Source: Gamsiella multidivaricata
Taxonomy: Eukaryota > Mortierellomycota > Mortierellomycetes > Mortierellales > Mortierellaceae
Direction: 5' to 3'
NCBI RefSeq assembly: GCF_025024155.1
Contig: NW_026251859.1
Coordinates: forward strand, 1 to 35,049
Length of the DNA: 35,049 bases
The notes under the pieces were generated by a model. The model saw only the letters and a program-made list of their open reading frames with translations, was not told the DNA's origin and ran no database searches. Shown here piece by piece: positions 1-10,915 of the stretch; the first letter of the stretch is position 1; every line of letters starts with the position of its first letter. A program made the translations under genes and the position numbers.

Positions 1-1447
1 CCTTTTCATCCACTGGCTGGAGATACAATGGTCGCTCTTGGTGGAGTAAATGGCTACGAATGGCATTGCATAAGTTGTGGCCAGCCCTGATATCGCAATG
101 CATGAGTGTCTTGTAGTTCGAGCAATATAATCTGCGGCTCTCAACCTGTCCGGCTCCTTCACTGCACTGTGGTGGCAGCTTGGTCCAGGAGTCGCTGGTG
201 GTATCTATTTCATCGCCTGGGGCGATCCTTTTCTGCTCTTCCGCTCTTCCATCCAGCGTCGGTGCTTGAAGGTTGGCTGGTAAACGGCTTTCTGCTTCAC
301 AGCCATATTGTAATATGTGGCGGGAGCAGAGCCTAGCGTTGGAGCGGGGGCTGGTGTTGGACTTTCGCAAAAGTCCTCCATATCGACGTCAGTATCAGAG
401 TCACCTTGCTTCCTCACTGTGATATCGCGGGCCCCTTTATCGCGACTGTTCTTGGGGAGTAGCGCGACTGCTCTGAGTACACGCCTGGTCGAGGTCGAGA
501 CCCAGGGCCTTGATCTGTTCCGGCTCACAACCCTAAAGATCTTCGACATCCTGCCTGGTCTCCACAACGTTTCGAATCTTGGTCGAGTAATAGTCCGTGC
601 CTCCGATGGTGGATGTAATTCGGTGAGGCAAGACGTCCTGCGAAAGGCGCCTACATCTAACCGACTGAAGCTCTTTCTACTTGAAAGCTAGCAGACGAAG
701 ACGAAGATAAAACCCGTCTATTTGAAGGGAGCCGCGTAGAGCATAATCGCAACCCTCGTAAGTCATAGGATCGAAGTTGGCCTGCTGAATGAATTGAACA
801 TGTTCTCGCATCATGCTCAGGTCCATCACGAGCGTTGAATCCTTGAAACCACTCGATCCTTTGCACGGCCCACACCTGCCGACGTTCGAAAGCATCTCTG
901 TGATAAGGAACCCAGGAGCCTTTTCCCCAAGCCAATCGATTAGATCACCCTGGGCGGGAATGGTGTTCTTGTTCTCAAAGTCTATCAACATTAACTCCTG
1001 AAATTTTCCCTTCAGTGCAGCGTATTTTCTTTTTTTTTTTTTTTAGCTCACTCAACAACTGCAACAGAGCGGAGCAAAAGGCGTAGTAAGGTATAGTTGC
1101 TTGGCCACGATTGCAGCTCTATTATTCCTTCTCTGCAGCGGCCCAAGGTCCGCTACTCGATCGACAAACTGCTGGGCGCGCTTGCCGACTGCGCTCGTCG
1201 TATTGATGGGGCCGCCTATGTAGAGGTGGTGGAGCAGCACAGTATAGAATAGTAGATGGTCTGAGCCCTTGCGCCCCGAATCATCATCATCCTTCTCCTT
1301 CTCCTCCTTTTCTTCTTCTTCCTCTTCCCGTCCATCATGAGCAATCACCCCCATCAAGGTCTCCCTCGACTTGGTTTTTGGAAGAGACACATGGACAAAT
1401 GTTGCGTAGTATCGAGAGAATAAGGGTGGGGGTTGAAAAGGGCACAC
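1..1447 (-). pseudogene. Decayed TnpB/Fanzor-like gene, cut by the left edge
   Basis: Coding remnants on the minus strand line up in protein order but are interrupted. From N to C: an acidic stretch and a segment containing LFYTVLLHHLYIGGPINTTS (1052-1447); a stretch from about 1037 to 677 containing LIDWLGEKAPGFLITEML; then, in the same frame, continued similarity broken by stops at 677-679 and 533-535 and containing GLDLDQAC, which resembles a RuvC-I motif; then a shifted frame with KQKAVYQPTFKHRRW (205-567); and finally, near 1-148, RRLYC-SNY-KTLMHCDIRAGHN. The last piece resembles the C-terminal zinc ribbon of TnpB/Fanzor proteins (CxxC...CxxC, HRD, N), but the second Cys of its pair is Tyr and HRD is HCD. 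The region between the shifted piece and the ribbon is far too short, so an internal deletion is likely. The family match rests on memory of a repeated Mortierella protein family and was not searched. Codon-level decay is seen directly. Confidence 0.55.
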
Positions 1448-1807
1448 CCAAATAATCTTGCACCGTGAGGGATTTGGCTGTGTGGCGTGAGAAAGGTAAA
1501 CTGAATCGACAGTAAAAAGAGAGGGAAAACTACTGAGTATGCCTCGAATACGGCCGACTATTTACTTGTACAAAATAGCAGATCCACACTTGAGGTGGTC
1601 CACCGAGAATGTAATCAGCAAAAAAAGCCGCGAGAAAAGGAAGACAGCGAACATCGGCGACTAACAAGCCAGTGCCCACAAAGCGGACAAATCCTGACTA
1701 TTTACGAACAAGAATTGTTCTATACTCTCATAATATTGGTATTTTACATGGAAACATAATCTAAGTGATTGGACTGCAGTATGTATTATCTAGATTGGAT
1801 ACAAGGA
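1448..1807. other. Intergenic stretch
   Basis: No convincing coding sequence. It lies between the start-side remnant of the decayed gene and the 3' end of the PTC7 gene, and is AT-rich and purine-rich in its middle. Probably PTC7 3'-UTR plus spacer. Confidence 0.6.
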
Positions 1808-3907
1808 CTAGGCATGTTCCTGGCTGGCAAGGACACGGACCAGGGTCACGATCACCGTGATATCGTCGATTTTTCTATATGGGGATGAAAAAAAAAATGA
1901 AAAAAAAATGTCAGTTATAAAAATATGGCCATTGGACGCATTCCCCCCGAATAACAAACCCAAAGTAGAGAACTTACCCTCCAGATCGTATGTGCCTAGC
2001 ACCCTGACTGAATGGCGTCCGCTTCTTCTGATCCAGCGAAAAGCGTCTCGCAGTATTCGTCAGCCGTTGGGAGAGTGCCCGCACCCTCCCAACAATATCT
2101 GCATCCGAAACCCCATTCGCTGTTGGCAGCTTGATAATATCGCCCAGCTCTTTGTCGACCAGCTCAATCGCTTCCTTCGTAAACACATTGTCCCAGAATC
2201 CGTCTGTTGCCAACACAATCACGTCGCCATCCTGTAGCTGGTGCCTCGTTTGGGCGGCATCCTTAGGCATATCCATAACATGCTGCTTCGCTCCCGGGTA
2301 CCCCGGTGGCAGCACCGTGAGCTGATAAGGGCAGTTCCAGAAATGCTGCTGCGAGGGAGACTCGTAAATACACTTGTTGTCACGGATTAACAGATACGCA
2401 CTGTCTCCTAGATTAGATGCGCGTAGTGTTCCAGTCATCTTGCATAGCGAAAGAATGCAGGCGGTACTTGATCCTGTGCATGAATAGCAAAACGGCGTAA
2501 GCAATTGACATTTACAGTTCGTGTTCTCCAGAATGGTCATATGGGCACAAAGTTGAAACAAGCTAGAAAATTCCGTACCTGCTTCAACCTTCCCGCTCTG
2601 GACCAGCTCACTATATGCACCGTCAAGGATCGACTGGGCATCCAGAGGTATCTTTCTACTCCTTTGTCCATTGGTGTCGTCCTTGGAGTCCGAGTGATCA
2701 ACATCAGTCAGACGGGCCACAGCCTCAGCGTTGTCCATTAGGGCCCAGGAGAACAGAGCTGGATCAACACCGACCTAACACCGTCAGAAATGAAAATCGA
2801 TATGTTAGCGAATTAACTATGTGGCTGACAGAACACAGAGATGAGAACATGTACAATGAAAAATTCGCGCTAAGACGCTTCAGCAAGTGTCTATCTCCAA
2901 CGATGCTACACCAATAATTGTGAAGGCAATGAAGTCATTGTGGACAGGCCAGATGTCTAGCAAAAATTGGCCAACGACTGTGAAACATAAGGGTTGGACG
3001 ACACCAAAGTCCAGATATTACAACCAATGTTCATCCCATGATGTGATGCTCGTCGCATGTCGGCAATCCTTCCTGTAGGCGGCATGTCGGCTCATGCATT
3101 GCTCCGAAATCCGAAATCCGAAACCCGCAGGCGATCACATAGCAAGAGAAAAGGGAAAAAGAGAGCATCTGCGCCGCTTACCTCCGACCATCCTCCGACT
3201 CCATCTGCGACTCCCAATGCGACTCGACTTGGGGTGGAGACATGGAAAAAAGCATCCTCGCCTGCATCGACCTTGCCAGCTCTCAATTTTTGCTTCCACC
3301 ACTTGGTCTTGCTCTCGTCCTCGTCATCGGATCCTGACGAAGATGATGGCGAATTTGCCGATAAAGAAGCAGCTGTTCGCTTTGTATTCCTGGACTTTGG
3401 ATGCCATGATGCCGCTAAGAGGTAATTGAACGCCACTGTAGAGCCTGGGGCTGGTACTGCTGCCGATGCTGTTGCTGTGGTAGAGCTTGCGGGAGTTGCG
3501 GTAGGGTTATTCGCAATAGCAGTGGGCGATGCTGTAGGGGAAGAATTGGTGGCACTATTGGTGCTGTTGGCAGCGGTAGCAGGAATAGAGGCTGACGAGG
3601 CTATGGATAGCTTTTCCGACAAGGGGTCTTGCTGCTGCTGCTGTATTTGCTGCTGTTGCAATGAAGCTGCAGAGGTGTGGACGCCAGCAACAGAAGGCGA
3701 GGCGGAGAGATCTATTGATCCGTTGGTGGAATTCGGCGGTGTTGTCAGGAGAAGTTGAGGGGTGACGGAGAGGTAGCGCTGCATGTGGACCATGGCGAAG
3801 GGCTTTGTGATCCAGTGCGCTATCCGGTGCGATGCCGTGGTGCTGTAGATGGCGACGAGTCGCGAGGGAGACATGCCAAAGGGACGAGTGGCATTCCTTC
3901 CCAACAT
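1808..3907 (-). CDS. PTC7: PP2C-family protein phosphatase PTC7 (mitochondrial type)
   Basis: Four exons give 494 aa: 3907-3182, 2774-2579, 2473-1978 and 1874-1808. All borders are GT...AG and the phases agree. PTC7 phosphatases are Mn/Mg-dependent Ser/Thr phosphatases of mitochondria; in yeast Ptc7 acts on coenzyme Q biosynthesis (Coq7). Visible PP2C landmarks in order are GEDAFFHVS, the metal-binding ADGVGGW near residues 230-240, GSSTACILSLC, GDSAYLL, ATDGFWDNV and the terminal DDITVIVTLV. The first ~150 residues are basic and Ser-rich at the start, then Gln/Ala/Thr-rich low complexity, consistent with a mitochondrial presequence followed by a disordered linker. The start at 3907 is the first Met of the open frame. 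Intron 1 is long (407 bp). Intron 2 (2578-2474) is 105 bp, in frame and without stops, so its retention would insert 35 residues. The family call is firm; the exact N-terminus is less so. Confidence 0.93.
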
Positions 3908-5209
3908 TGTTGATTGTTGATTGTGGAGAGCGAAAGAGGAAAAGATGGAAAACGATCGGTGTTAACCCGCGGCAGAAAAAAAGAAAAAAAGAGTCGCTGG
4001 TATGGCAGAGGGGCGTGCACTCGGGGAGAAAATTGAAAGATGAAATGTGTTATGTAGGAGAAAGTATGGTAGCGATCGATTCGAATCAAGATGAAGTAGA
4101 GTGGAGCAGAGCAGAGTGGAGCAGAGTGGAGTGGAGTGGAGTAGAGTGGAGTAGAGTGGAGTGGAGTGGAGTGGAGTGGAGTGGAGTGATGGAGTTGATC
4201 AAGAAAAAAAAAAAAAAAAAAAGACGCCAGACTTGATTTGGTCAAGAAAAACAAGATCTTACTGATGATGTATTTTTATCACGCCTGGCCTTCGCCACCA
4301 CCCACTTCACATAGTCTACTGTTGTTATACAAATCCAATTGGTTTATTTTCATGCATCGTTGCTATGTACATAGTTATAGACATCTACTCTGACGAAGCT
4401 ACGGGCTCTGTTCTTACTCACCCCCAAGACATTAGCTACTTACCACGCCCCAACTTCACAGCCAGTACTCGTCATGCAGTTGCTGACAATAAACATCCTC
4501 AAACGTCCTAAGATTGTCTGAGAAAATAAACATGAACAAAGGTCAGTCGATCAGGTTCAATTCTCTTTTTTCCAATATCAACTGAGCAATGGAGGTCGTA
4601 TAATTGCATTGTCAATGGTGCTGAGGTTCGGACAAGTGTCAGCATTAACTTCATCTCATGAGGAACGTATTTTGTCCTTAGACGAGCTGGGTTAATAGCA
4701 ATAAAGTTATCATCATAACATGTCCGAACTTCAGCTACCAATTGACAGCCCAAAAACATAACAGAGGCTGCGAGGAAGATGGATCAGAGCAGATACATAC
4801 CAAGTTGGTCGGAAGAATTCAGTTGTCGTACATATCCTGGAGTCCAATGCCATTCCGAAGCCTAGCAAAAACGGATGCATGGATGCATATAAGGGTAGCA
4901 ATGGATGGACAAGGTGTAATAAAGAGAGAGAGGTGGATGAAGCAAAGGCAGGGACTGAGAGGGAAGACGAGAAAGAAAGAAAGAAGCGAAAAAAGTTTTC
5001 TTCCCCTTTGATCTACAGAATCCTTTCGGAGTCCGTTCAGATGACGTGCAGGAACAATGCCGAGATGTATCCACAAGAAACAGAGCATTCTTCCTTCTGG
5101 TCGGAGTTCCACCGAGGCAAAGAACGATCACTCTTTCCACGGTCTAGCTTTGATTTTACAGGCGCGCCTCTTTTATTACTCGCGGGCAGCATATCTTCTA
5201 TAGTGCTCT
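3908..5209. other. Intergenic: PTC7 upstream region and isomerase 3' flank
   Basis: No supported gene. It holds a pentanucleotide microsatellite (4098-4188), an A19 tract (4204-4222) and, toward the right, a purine-rich stretch (about 4920-5000) in what is probably the 3'-UTR of the enoyl-CoA isomerase. An 83-codon open frame at 4508-4759 (-) has no recognisable features. Confidence 0.6.
4098..4188. repeat. GAGTG/GAGCA pentanucleotide microsatellite
   Basis: About 18 tandem copies of a 5-bp unit (GAGTG, with GAGCA and TAGAG variants) lie roughly 190-280 bp upstream of the PTC7 start codon and are followed closely by an A19 tract at 4204-4222. On the PTC7 sense strand this is a CTCCA-type pyrimidine repeat. 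Confidence 0.9.
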
Positions 5210-6820
5210 CTACAACTTGCTCTGCTTGCGATCGTGCTTCGCCACTACAGTTCAAGTAGGCAATTGAACGTATTAGTTTATCAGATTCGCTACAGAAGAA
5301 AACGAAAGACACCGCTTCTTGTTCAAGACACTTACTCATGAACTCCATAATGGCCTGTGCAGATTCGTCCGAGCTCATTCTTTTACCCAAGAGCTCCATC
5401 TCACGTTCAGCGACCTTGTCCAGAAAATCAAAGTCGGGATCGCGGATCAGAGCCTTAGTCTCTTTCATGGCATTCGGAGGGAACTTTGCAGAGGCTGTGG
5501 CCAGCTTCAGAACCTCCTCCATGAACGTCTCCTTGGGGAAGATTCTCGCCACGACACCAGCCTCCTTCATCTCCTCTGCCGTGAACTTGCGACCCATTAG
5601 CTATTATTATTTGAAGGAAACAACGTAAGTACAGTACTCGATAGAGGTCCTGCCGATCACGTATAAAGTGACTTCCTGAGTTTGACTTACAAGCATCTCG
5701 TTGGCGCGAGAGTAGCCCATGACGCTATAGTAACAATAAATAAGAGACAGATCAGATTCAATGTCGACCCCGTTATGACAGATCGACTCCATCGTTAAAC
5801 GATAGTGTTCAATGACCAACTCTGCATACCGTGGAAAGACAACTGAGGAGCATGCCTCAGCGCAGAAGCCGAGCTGCATGAAAGGTGTGTTGAAGGTAGC
5901 ATCCGGCACAGAGTAAACGACGTCGCAAAGGGCAGTTGAGGTAACACCGAATCCGATCACCGGGCCTATGTGAATAATTAATCCGTAAAACCAACCGTGA
6001 GTGTTCCTTGTATTACATTCCTAGCAAGGGGGATGTGGATCGGTCGAAGGCTGTTGAAGATGCCGGATGACCGGAGCATTAATTTGTACTTTCTTCGGCT
6101 GGGTCAGATTATTTTGTGTTCGGTGCATAAAACAGGGGGATGATCGGCCGGTCGGCTGGTTTGTTGACCCGCATTCCTGTATTCCTTATTCCTGGAACAG
6201 AAAATAAGACGTCCAGTTCCTTGCTTTTCGAAATGAATGTCCAGTACTCGACATTATTACCATTGATAGCAGCGATAATCAACTTGGGAAAGTGAACCAA
6301 CTCTCTGACCACTTTCCTAAAATAAAAAAATAAAAATAAAACCCCCCCAGTTTTTTCGTCTCGGTTAGTGATCATCTGTGTTCTTTACCCCGCATCGCAT
6401 GTAAAGCAATTGAAGCGAAAGCGAGCACTAAACAACTGAGGTCGCCATTGAACTCCGCAGAGTAACTGAAGGACAACCGGGGCAGCTGAGAAACAACGTA
6501 TGAAGAAGGTATATCACGGTCCATTACATAGTAAATACAGATCGCTTCTTGAAGACGTTGTCGGCTCCACCTGCCTCCTCAAGCTCATCGGAGCTGGGGA
6601 TAGCGAGCTCCTGACCCGAGGAATAATACTTGCCATTGCCAGTCAAGACAACGACACGGACATCCTCGGATTTGCGGGCCCACTCCAAGGCCCTACCCCA
6701 CTGGTCGTAGACCTGAGGGTTCAGGGCATTGTACTTTTTGGGACGGTTGAAGGCAATAACTGCAACGCCGTGGTCGAGCAGCTTGATGTCAAAGGTGTCG
6801 AGATCAGTTGGGATGGCCAT
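5210..6820 (-). CDS. ECI2: Peroxisomal delta3,delta2-enoyl-CoA isomerase (ECI2-like)
   Basis: Six exons give 272 aa: 6820-6528, 6316-6261, 5965-5830, 5724-5691, 5600-5336 and 5244-5210; phases are consistent. The enzyme shifts cis/trans-3-enoyl-CoA to trans-2-enoyl-CoA so that unsaturated fatty acids can enter beta-oxidation. The crotonase-fold features are NGKYYSSGQEL (oxyanion-hole strand), FPKLIIAAINGPVIGFGVT (second oxyanion site), and Glu at about residue 153 in FCAEACSSVVFP, at the position of the catalytic Glu of ECI2. The spliced C-terminus reads AKHDRKQSKL, a canonical PTS1 peroxisomal signal; this tripeptide depends on removing the 91-bp last intron (5335-5245). The start at 6820 (MAIPTDLD) is preferred to an in-frame Met 21 codons upstream because the family begins near this point. 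There is no ACBP domain. The last intron is open in the upstream frame, so a retained form would lose SKL. Confidence 0.93.
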
Positions 6821-7142
6821 GGCGAAAGAGAGAAGGCGAATGAGAGGAGAGGAAGGTGTTAAGGTCTGAGGAGCTGGGAGCAATGAGAAGAGAAGGGGAA
6901 GCGGAAAAAAACTTTATTGGACCTTAAATCGGCCGTTGGATCCCCCAATTGCAGTGCGATCGGCATCTACTCACCATTCAGCTGGGGATTCAATTCCAGG
7001 GACGAACATGGACTTCCTATGCAGTGGCTTGCACTTTGCTCATTCCCTCTCCAAAGGTGATCAGCAAAAGAGGCATCCCCCTCTCTCCAACCAAACTCCT
7101 CGACACACTCTTCACTCGGTATCATATCAAACGTACATCAGG
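6821..7142. promoter_or_regulatory. Shared divergent upstream region
   Basis: 322 bp separate the start codons of the isomerase (-) and PRP17 (+), so both promoters must lie here or overlap the 5'-UTRs. No clear TATA box was seen; nothing else is recognisable. Confidence 0.55.
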
Positions 7143-9352
7143 ATGGACTTGATTGCACACGGCTACGGTTCCAGTTCATCCGACAGTGAGGGTGAGTCCT
7201 CGTCACAGCAACCCGCGTCCAAGGTCGCAAAGATCGTCAATGTCGCGCCCGATGTCAGCCTGGAGGTAACGAACGCAGTCTGGACCGATTTGGCACCACC
7301 AACATTGCCATCCCTGCACAACCTCATGTCTCTAACCATGCAAAGTTATGGCTCCTCTCTCTAACGCGGATATACTTTTCTTTGGTACGCGCAACATAGG
7401 ATCCAAATTACTCGCGCCATATCTATACCAACCCCACAGATACAACCCTCGCCGTCAACTTGCCCTACGAATCCATGCTCCAACCCGTTCAAGGTCCACA
7501 GAACCCATTCGCATCCAACGACGTTCAAGTCCGCCGGAATGTCTGGACGGGACATGTGGAGGAAAATATGCTTTCGGACTACGACTTTCGAACCCAACAA
7601 CAATCCTATGCTGCTTTTGGATTTGCAAAGGATCCCAGTATTCTGACCGTTGCCAATAACGGACAGAGTGGAGCTGGCATCAATGGAACAGGATTTGTTG
7701 GAAATGTTGAAAAAGCACAGGTCATGGATGGTAAGATCCGGCCTTTGTGGTCACGCGCTTTTTTTTCTTTGGTATGTATGAGGAGAACGGAGATCTCGGA
7801 GATCAGATTCTGACATTGGCGACGTATTTGTTCTGGATGCATTGATAGGTGCAACGATATGGGACAAGGTACCAAAACACCTTAGGAACAACGTTAACCA
7901 ACGCAAACGCCAGACCCGCGGCGACCCCTCACTACTGGAGGGTGAGAACGCCTACAGAGGTCCCTGGGCCGCCTACGAAGGCGAGCGGATCGGTGAAATC
8001 AGCGGTCCTACAGAAGAAGAGCGGGAAAAGCACGAGAAGAGTGTTCAGGCCGCAGAGGAGGAGAAGGAGAAACGAGGCAAGGCCGTGCCTGCGAAACCGA
8101 TCGCTACAGGATCCGAAAAGACAATATTTCATGGCAAGGACGAGCACGATTATATGGGAAGGACGTATATGCATGTACCAATGGATCTTGATGTCAACTT
8201 GTTGGGCGAGCCAGGCACAAAGGAGTGTTTTGTTCCGAAGCGGTTATTGCACACTTGGACAGGACATACCAAGGCTGTTTCGGCTATCAGATTTTTTCCA
8301 AAGTCGGCGCATCTGCTCCTTTCTGGAAGCATGGATTCTAAAGTCAAGGTACAGTCTGGCCAGAAACTGCTGATCTATCATGGTTGTAATAGGTCCAACT
8401 CCTTTTTTCCTACAGATTGCTCACGGAGTTCTTTGCTCTCATTGGTATAGATCTGGGATGTATACCATGATCGCCGGGTCTTGCGTACATACATCGGCCA
8501 TTCTAAGGCTGTCCGCGACGTGACCTTCAATAATGATGGCACTCGGTTCATTAGTGCCTCGTACGACCGCAATATGAAGCTCTGGGATACTGAAACAGGG
8601 ACATGTATCTCGACCTTTACCACCAAGAAGATCCCTTATGTTGTCAAATTCAATCCGGACGAGGACAAGCAGAACGTCTTTCTGGCGGGTTGCTCAGATC
8701 ACAAGATTTATCAGTTCGATATTAACACTGGTGAGGTCATTCAGGAATACGATCAGCATTTGGGAGCCGTCAACTCGATTACATTTGTGGACGACAATAG
8801 GCGGTTCGTGACCACGTCCGATGACAAGTCGTTGAGAGCTTGGGAGTATGACATTCCAGTCGTCATCAAGTACATCGCAGAACCCGACATGCATTCCATG
8901 CCTGCCGTCGCCTTGAGTCCCAATCGTAAGTTGATCTTGGATATCTTTCTTCGTCCTTTGGTCCTTGAGGTTATATCCTTTAAATTTTGATCTAACCTCT
9001 ATATCTACCGCCCCTACCGTTCCAACTAGAAAAATGGCTGGCATGTCAATCTCTCGATAACCAGATCTTTGTGTACGGTGCCAAGGACCGATTCCGCCAG
9101 AACCGTAAGAAGCTATTTACGGGTCATATGGTTGCAGGATACGCGTGTCAGCCCTCGTTCTCGCCCGATGGTCGGTACCTGTCCTCGGGAGATTCGGAGG
9201 GTAATCTGTGGATCTGGGACTGGAAGACGTGTAAGGTCCACAAGAAGTTTAAGGCACATTCGGAAGTCGTGATTGATTGTGCGTGGCATCCGCATGAGAC
9301 TTCGTTGGTCGCTACGGCATCGTGGGATTCAACCATCAGGTTGTGGGTGTAA
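7143..9352 (+). CDS. CDC40: Pre-mRNA splicing factor PRP17 (CDC40), WD40 repeat
   Basis: Five exons give 583 aa, close to human CDC40: 7143-7265, 7400-7730, 7849-8348, 8451-8925 and 9030-9352, all GT...AG with matching phases. PRP17 joins the spliceosome for the second catalytic step of nuclear splicing. The N-terminus is Ser/Asp/Glu-rich; a conserved segment [15 protein letters not shown] follows, then GPWAAYEGE and a Lys/Glu-rich helix. Seven WD40 repeats fill the C-terminal half, with recognisable units such as [80 protein letters not shown] and [10 protein letters not shown] at the end. The acceptor at 7399, rather than 7439, is chosen because it keeps the frame and adds sensible residues. 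The call is firm. Confidence 0.96.
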
Positions 9353-9588
9353 GTTGCGTCGGTCGTTGTCGTTACGAGCAAGAGCGGAGTAGTCTGGCGG
9401 CGGCGGGGTCTTGGGTCTCGGGTCTCGGGTCTTGGATCTGGATCAAAATCATGTTTATCTAGCGCTTGTAATAAAAAAACCCGATCTGACCCACATTAGG
9501 GCATGCATTTCTACCGTTTATATTCGCTGTTTATTCTTAGTATTTGTCTTTGAAGGAGATTTGCCTTTGCGTTCGTGTTTGACGCCAT

Positions 9589-10617
9589 CTACTCTTCGAT
9601 GACAGGTTCAAGCAGATTGGCTTTCATGGCCCGCTCAAAAAGTTCGTTTAGCGCATCCATAGACTCATCCTCAATCTGCTCTTCCGCCAAGGTCGACCGG
9701 ACCCTGTAAAAGTACTTGAGACAGCGCAACGTTAGAGCGGTTGCACATTCGAGACGGTCGACATTCTGAGTGATGGGACCGATGGTCTCTGGACGGAAGG
9801 TGTCTTGTTCCCATCGTGCCAGGTTTCCATCGTAGATTGCTTTTAAAAGCTCGGGGAAGTGTTCGGGGTGAGGGATGTGCAGATGGAGAAGCGGAAGTGG
9901 GGTGACCCTGGTAACGTTGCCGTCGCTCTCGTGCTCGCTGCCGGACGTGGCAGTGGCCTGTAAGAAAGGAAGGGCTGCTATGCCTTCTGGAAGAGGCCGA
10001 CCCTGCGTCGGCTGCGGGAAGTGGATATCTGACGCCTCGGATTCTGGCACCATTCGCAAGCAGGACAATCGCTGCTGTTCTCGTTCTCGAGACCCATCAT
10101 CATCGTCCTCAGCGTCGTCATCTAGGTCGCCAATGTCCTGGTCTTGATCTTGATCCTGACCTTCTTTTCCCATGAGAATTACATCCCGAAAGATTGCAGA
10201 AGCCGGGATAATAAACTGTGCCATAATATGATAGTACTGCTCTGCTACCGGTGCATGCTTAGTCGTGTCCAAGGTGTTGTCCTGCGAAACGATCAATCGA
10301 TGAGTCGCGTACTCAGGATGCTCTAACCAATCAACACCTAATTGTCGCAGCGCCTCGACGGTGTAGACCAGGTCTACGGCATCCTCGTCTTCGTCAAGAT
10401 CATCTGTGGTATAGTCTTCCTCATAGCCGTCCTGGTCCTGATCGTCGTTTTCTTCTCCATCATCTCCCTCGCTGAGACTCAGATGCGTATTACCGAATCC
10501 TTGTCCCTGCACCGTGTTGCTTGCATACTCGTCGTCCTGCTGGCTGCTGCTACCATCATCCTCGCTCGTATCCTCCACGATTGTCGAAGATAACGGCATA
10601 GAATCGCAATACGGCAT
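9589..10617 (-). CDS. Acidic protein, possibly Clp1-like at the C-terminus
   Basis: An uninterrupted frame of 342 aa. The first ~90 residues and a middle stretch are strongly acidic and low in complexity (runs of Asp/Glu and a DQDQDQDQD tract). The structured parts are VDLVYTVEALRQLGVDWLEH, a segment around YHIMAQFIIPASAIFRDVIL, and a C-terminal region LPLLHLHIPHPEHFPELLKAIYDGNL followed by a helical tail. That last region faintly resembles the core of the fungal clampless1 (Clp1) family, which regulates development in basidiomycetes, or a BTB-like fold; this is a guess from pattern. It is convergent with PRP17 (236 bp between ends). A CCAAT box in the gene's sense orientation lies near 10797-10801, about 180 bp upstream of the start. 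The gene itself is likely real, given its length and composition. Confidence 0.75.
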   Translation of the reverse strand: MPYCDSMPLSSTIVEDTSEDDGSSSQQDDEYASNTVQGQGFGNTHLSLSEGDDGEENDDQDQDGYEEDYTTDDLDEDEDAVDLVYTVEALRQLGVDWLEHPEYATHRLIVSQDNTLDTTKHAPVAEQYYHIMAQFIIPASAIFRDVILMGKEGQDQDQDQDIGDLDDDAEDDDDGSREREQQRLSCLRMVPESEASDIHFPQPTQGRPLPEGIAALPFLQATATSGSEHESDGNVTRVTPLPLLHLHIPHPEHFPELLKAIYDGNLARWEQDTFRPETIGPITQNVDRLECATALTLRCLKYFYRVRSTLAEEQIEDESMDALNELFERAMKANLLEPVIEE

Positions 10618-10915
10618 GGCTGGAAGAAAAAAAAAAGGAAGAAATCAACGGAGATGCTGTGGAATTGAGGCGAAAAAGAAAAGAGAAGAGTCGATGTTTT
10701 TTGAACCACAAAAGCAAAGAAAAAAGCGACCGAATATTTGTAGTCCAGTGCATTCCTAGACTCGTAACAATGGGCGCATGCAAATCGCGGCCGCTGATTG
10801 GCCAAAAACGCGTCCTCAATGGACCCTGAGAAAAAAATTAGGTTTTTCCTCCTGTCCCTGTACTCATCTCGGGCCTCTTTTCTTTTTGTTGTTGTTTTGA
10901 TATAAGTTTATTTCT

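Noticed and set aside
205..567. Minus-strand 120-codon frame considered as a separate small gene
   Set aside because: It contains one block (KQKAVYQPTFKHRRW) that belongs in order with the neighbouring remnants of the TnpB/Fanzor-like pseudogene.
3426..3758. Plus-strand frame rich in Val/Ala/Cys
   Set aside because: Antisense of the low-complexity Gln/Ala/Thr region of PTC7.
3820..4254. Minus-strand frame with HSTPLHSTPL repeats
   Set aside because: The repeat is the pentanucleotide microsatellite read as protein; there is no support for translation upstream of the PTC7 start.
4508..4759. 83-codon minus-strand frame
   Set aside because: Short, no motif, no plausible splice partners; composition does not stand out.
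5037..5335. Open extension of the isomerase past the last donor, with an internal VKSKL
   Set aside because: The spliced form ends exactly in SKL and fits the family length; the extension is kept only as a possible retained-intron product.
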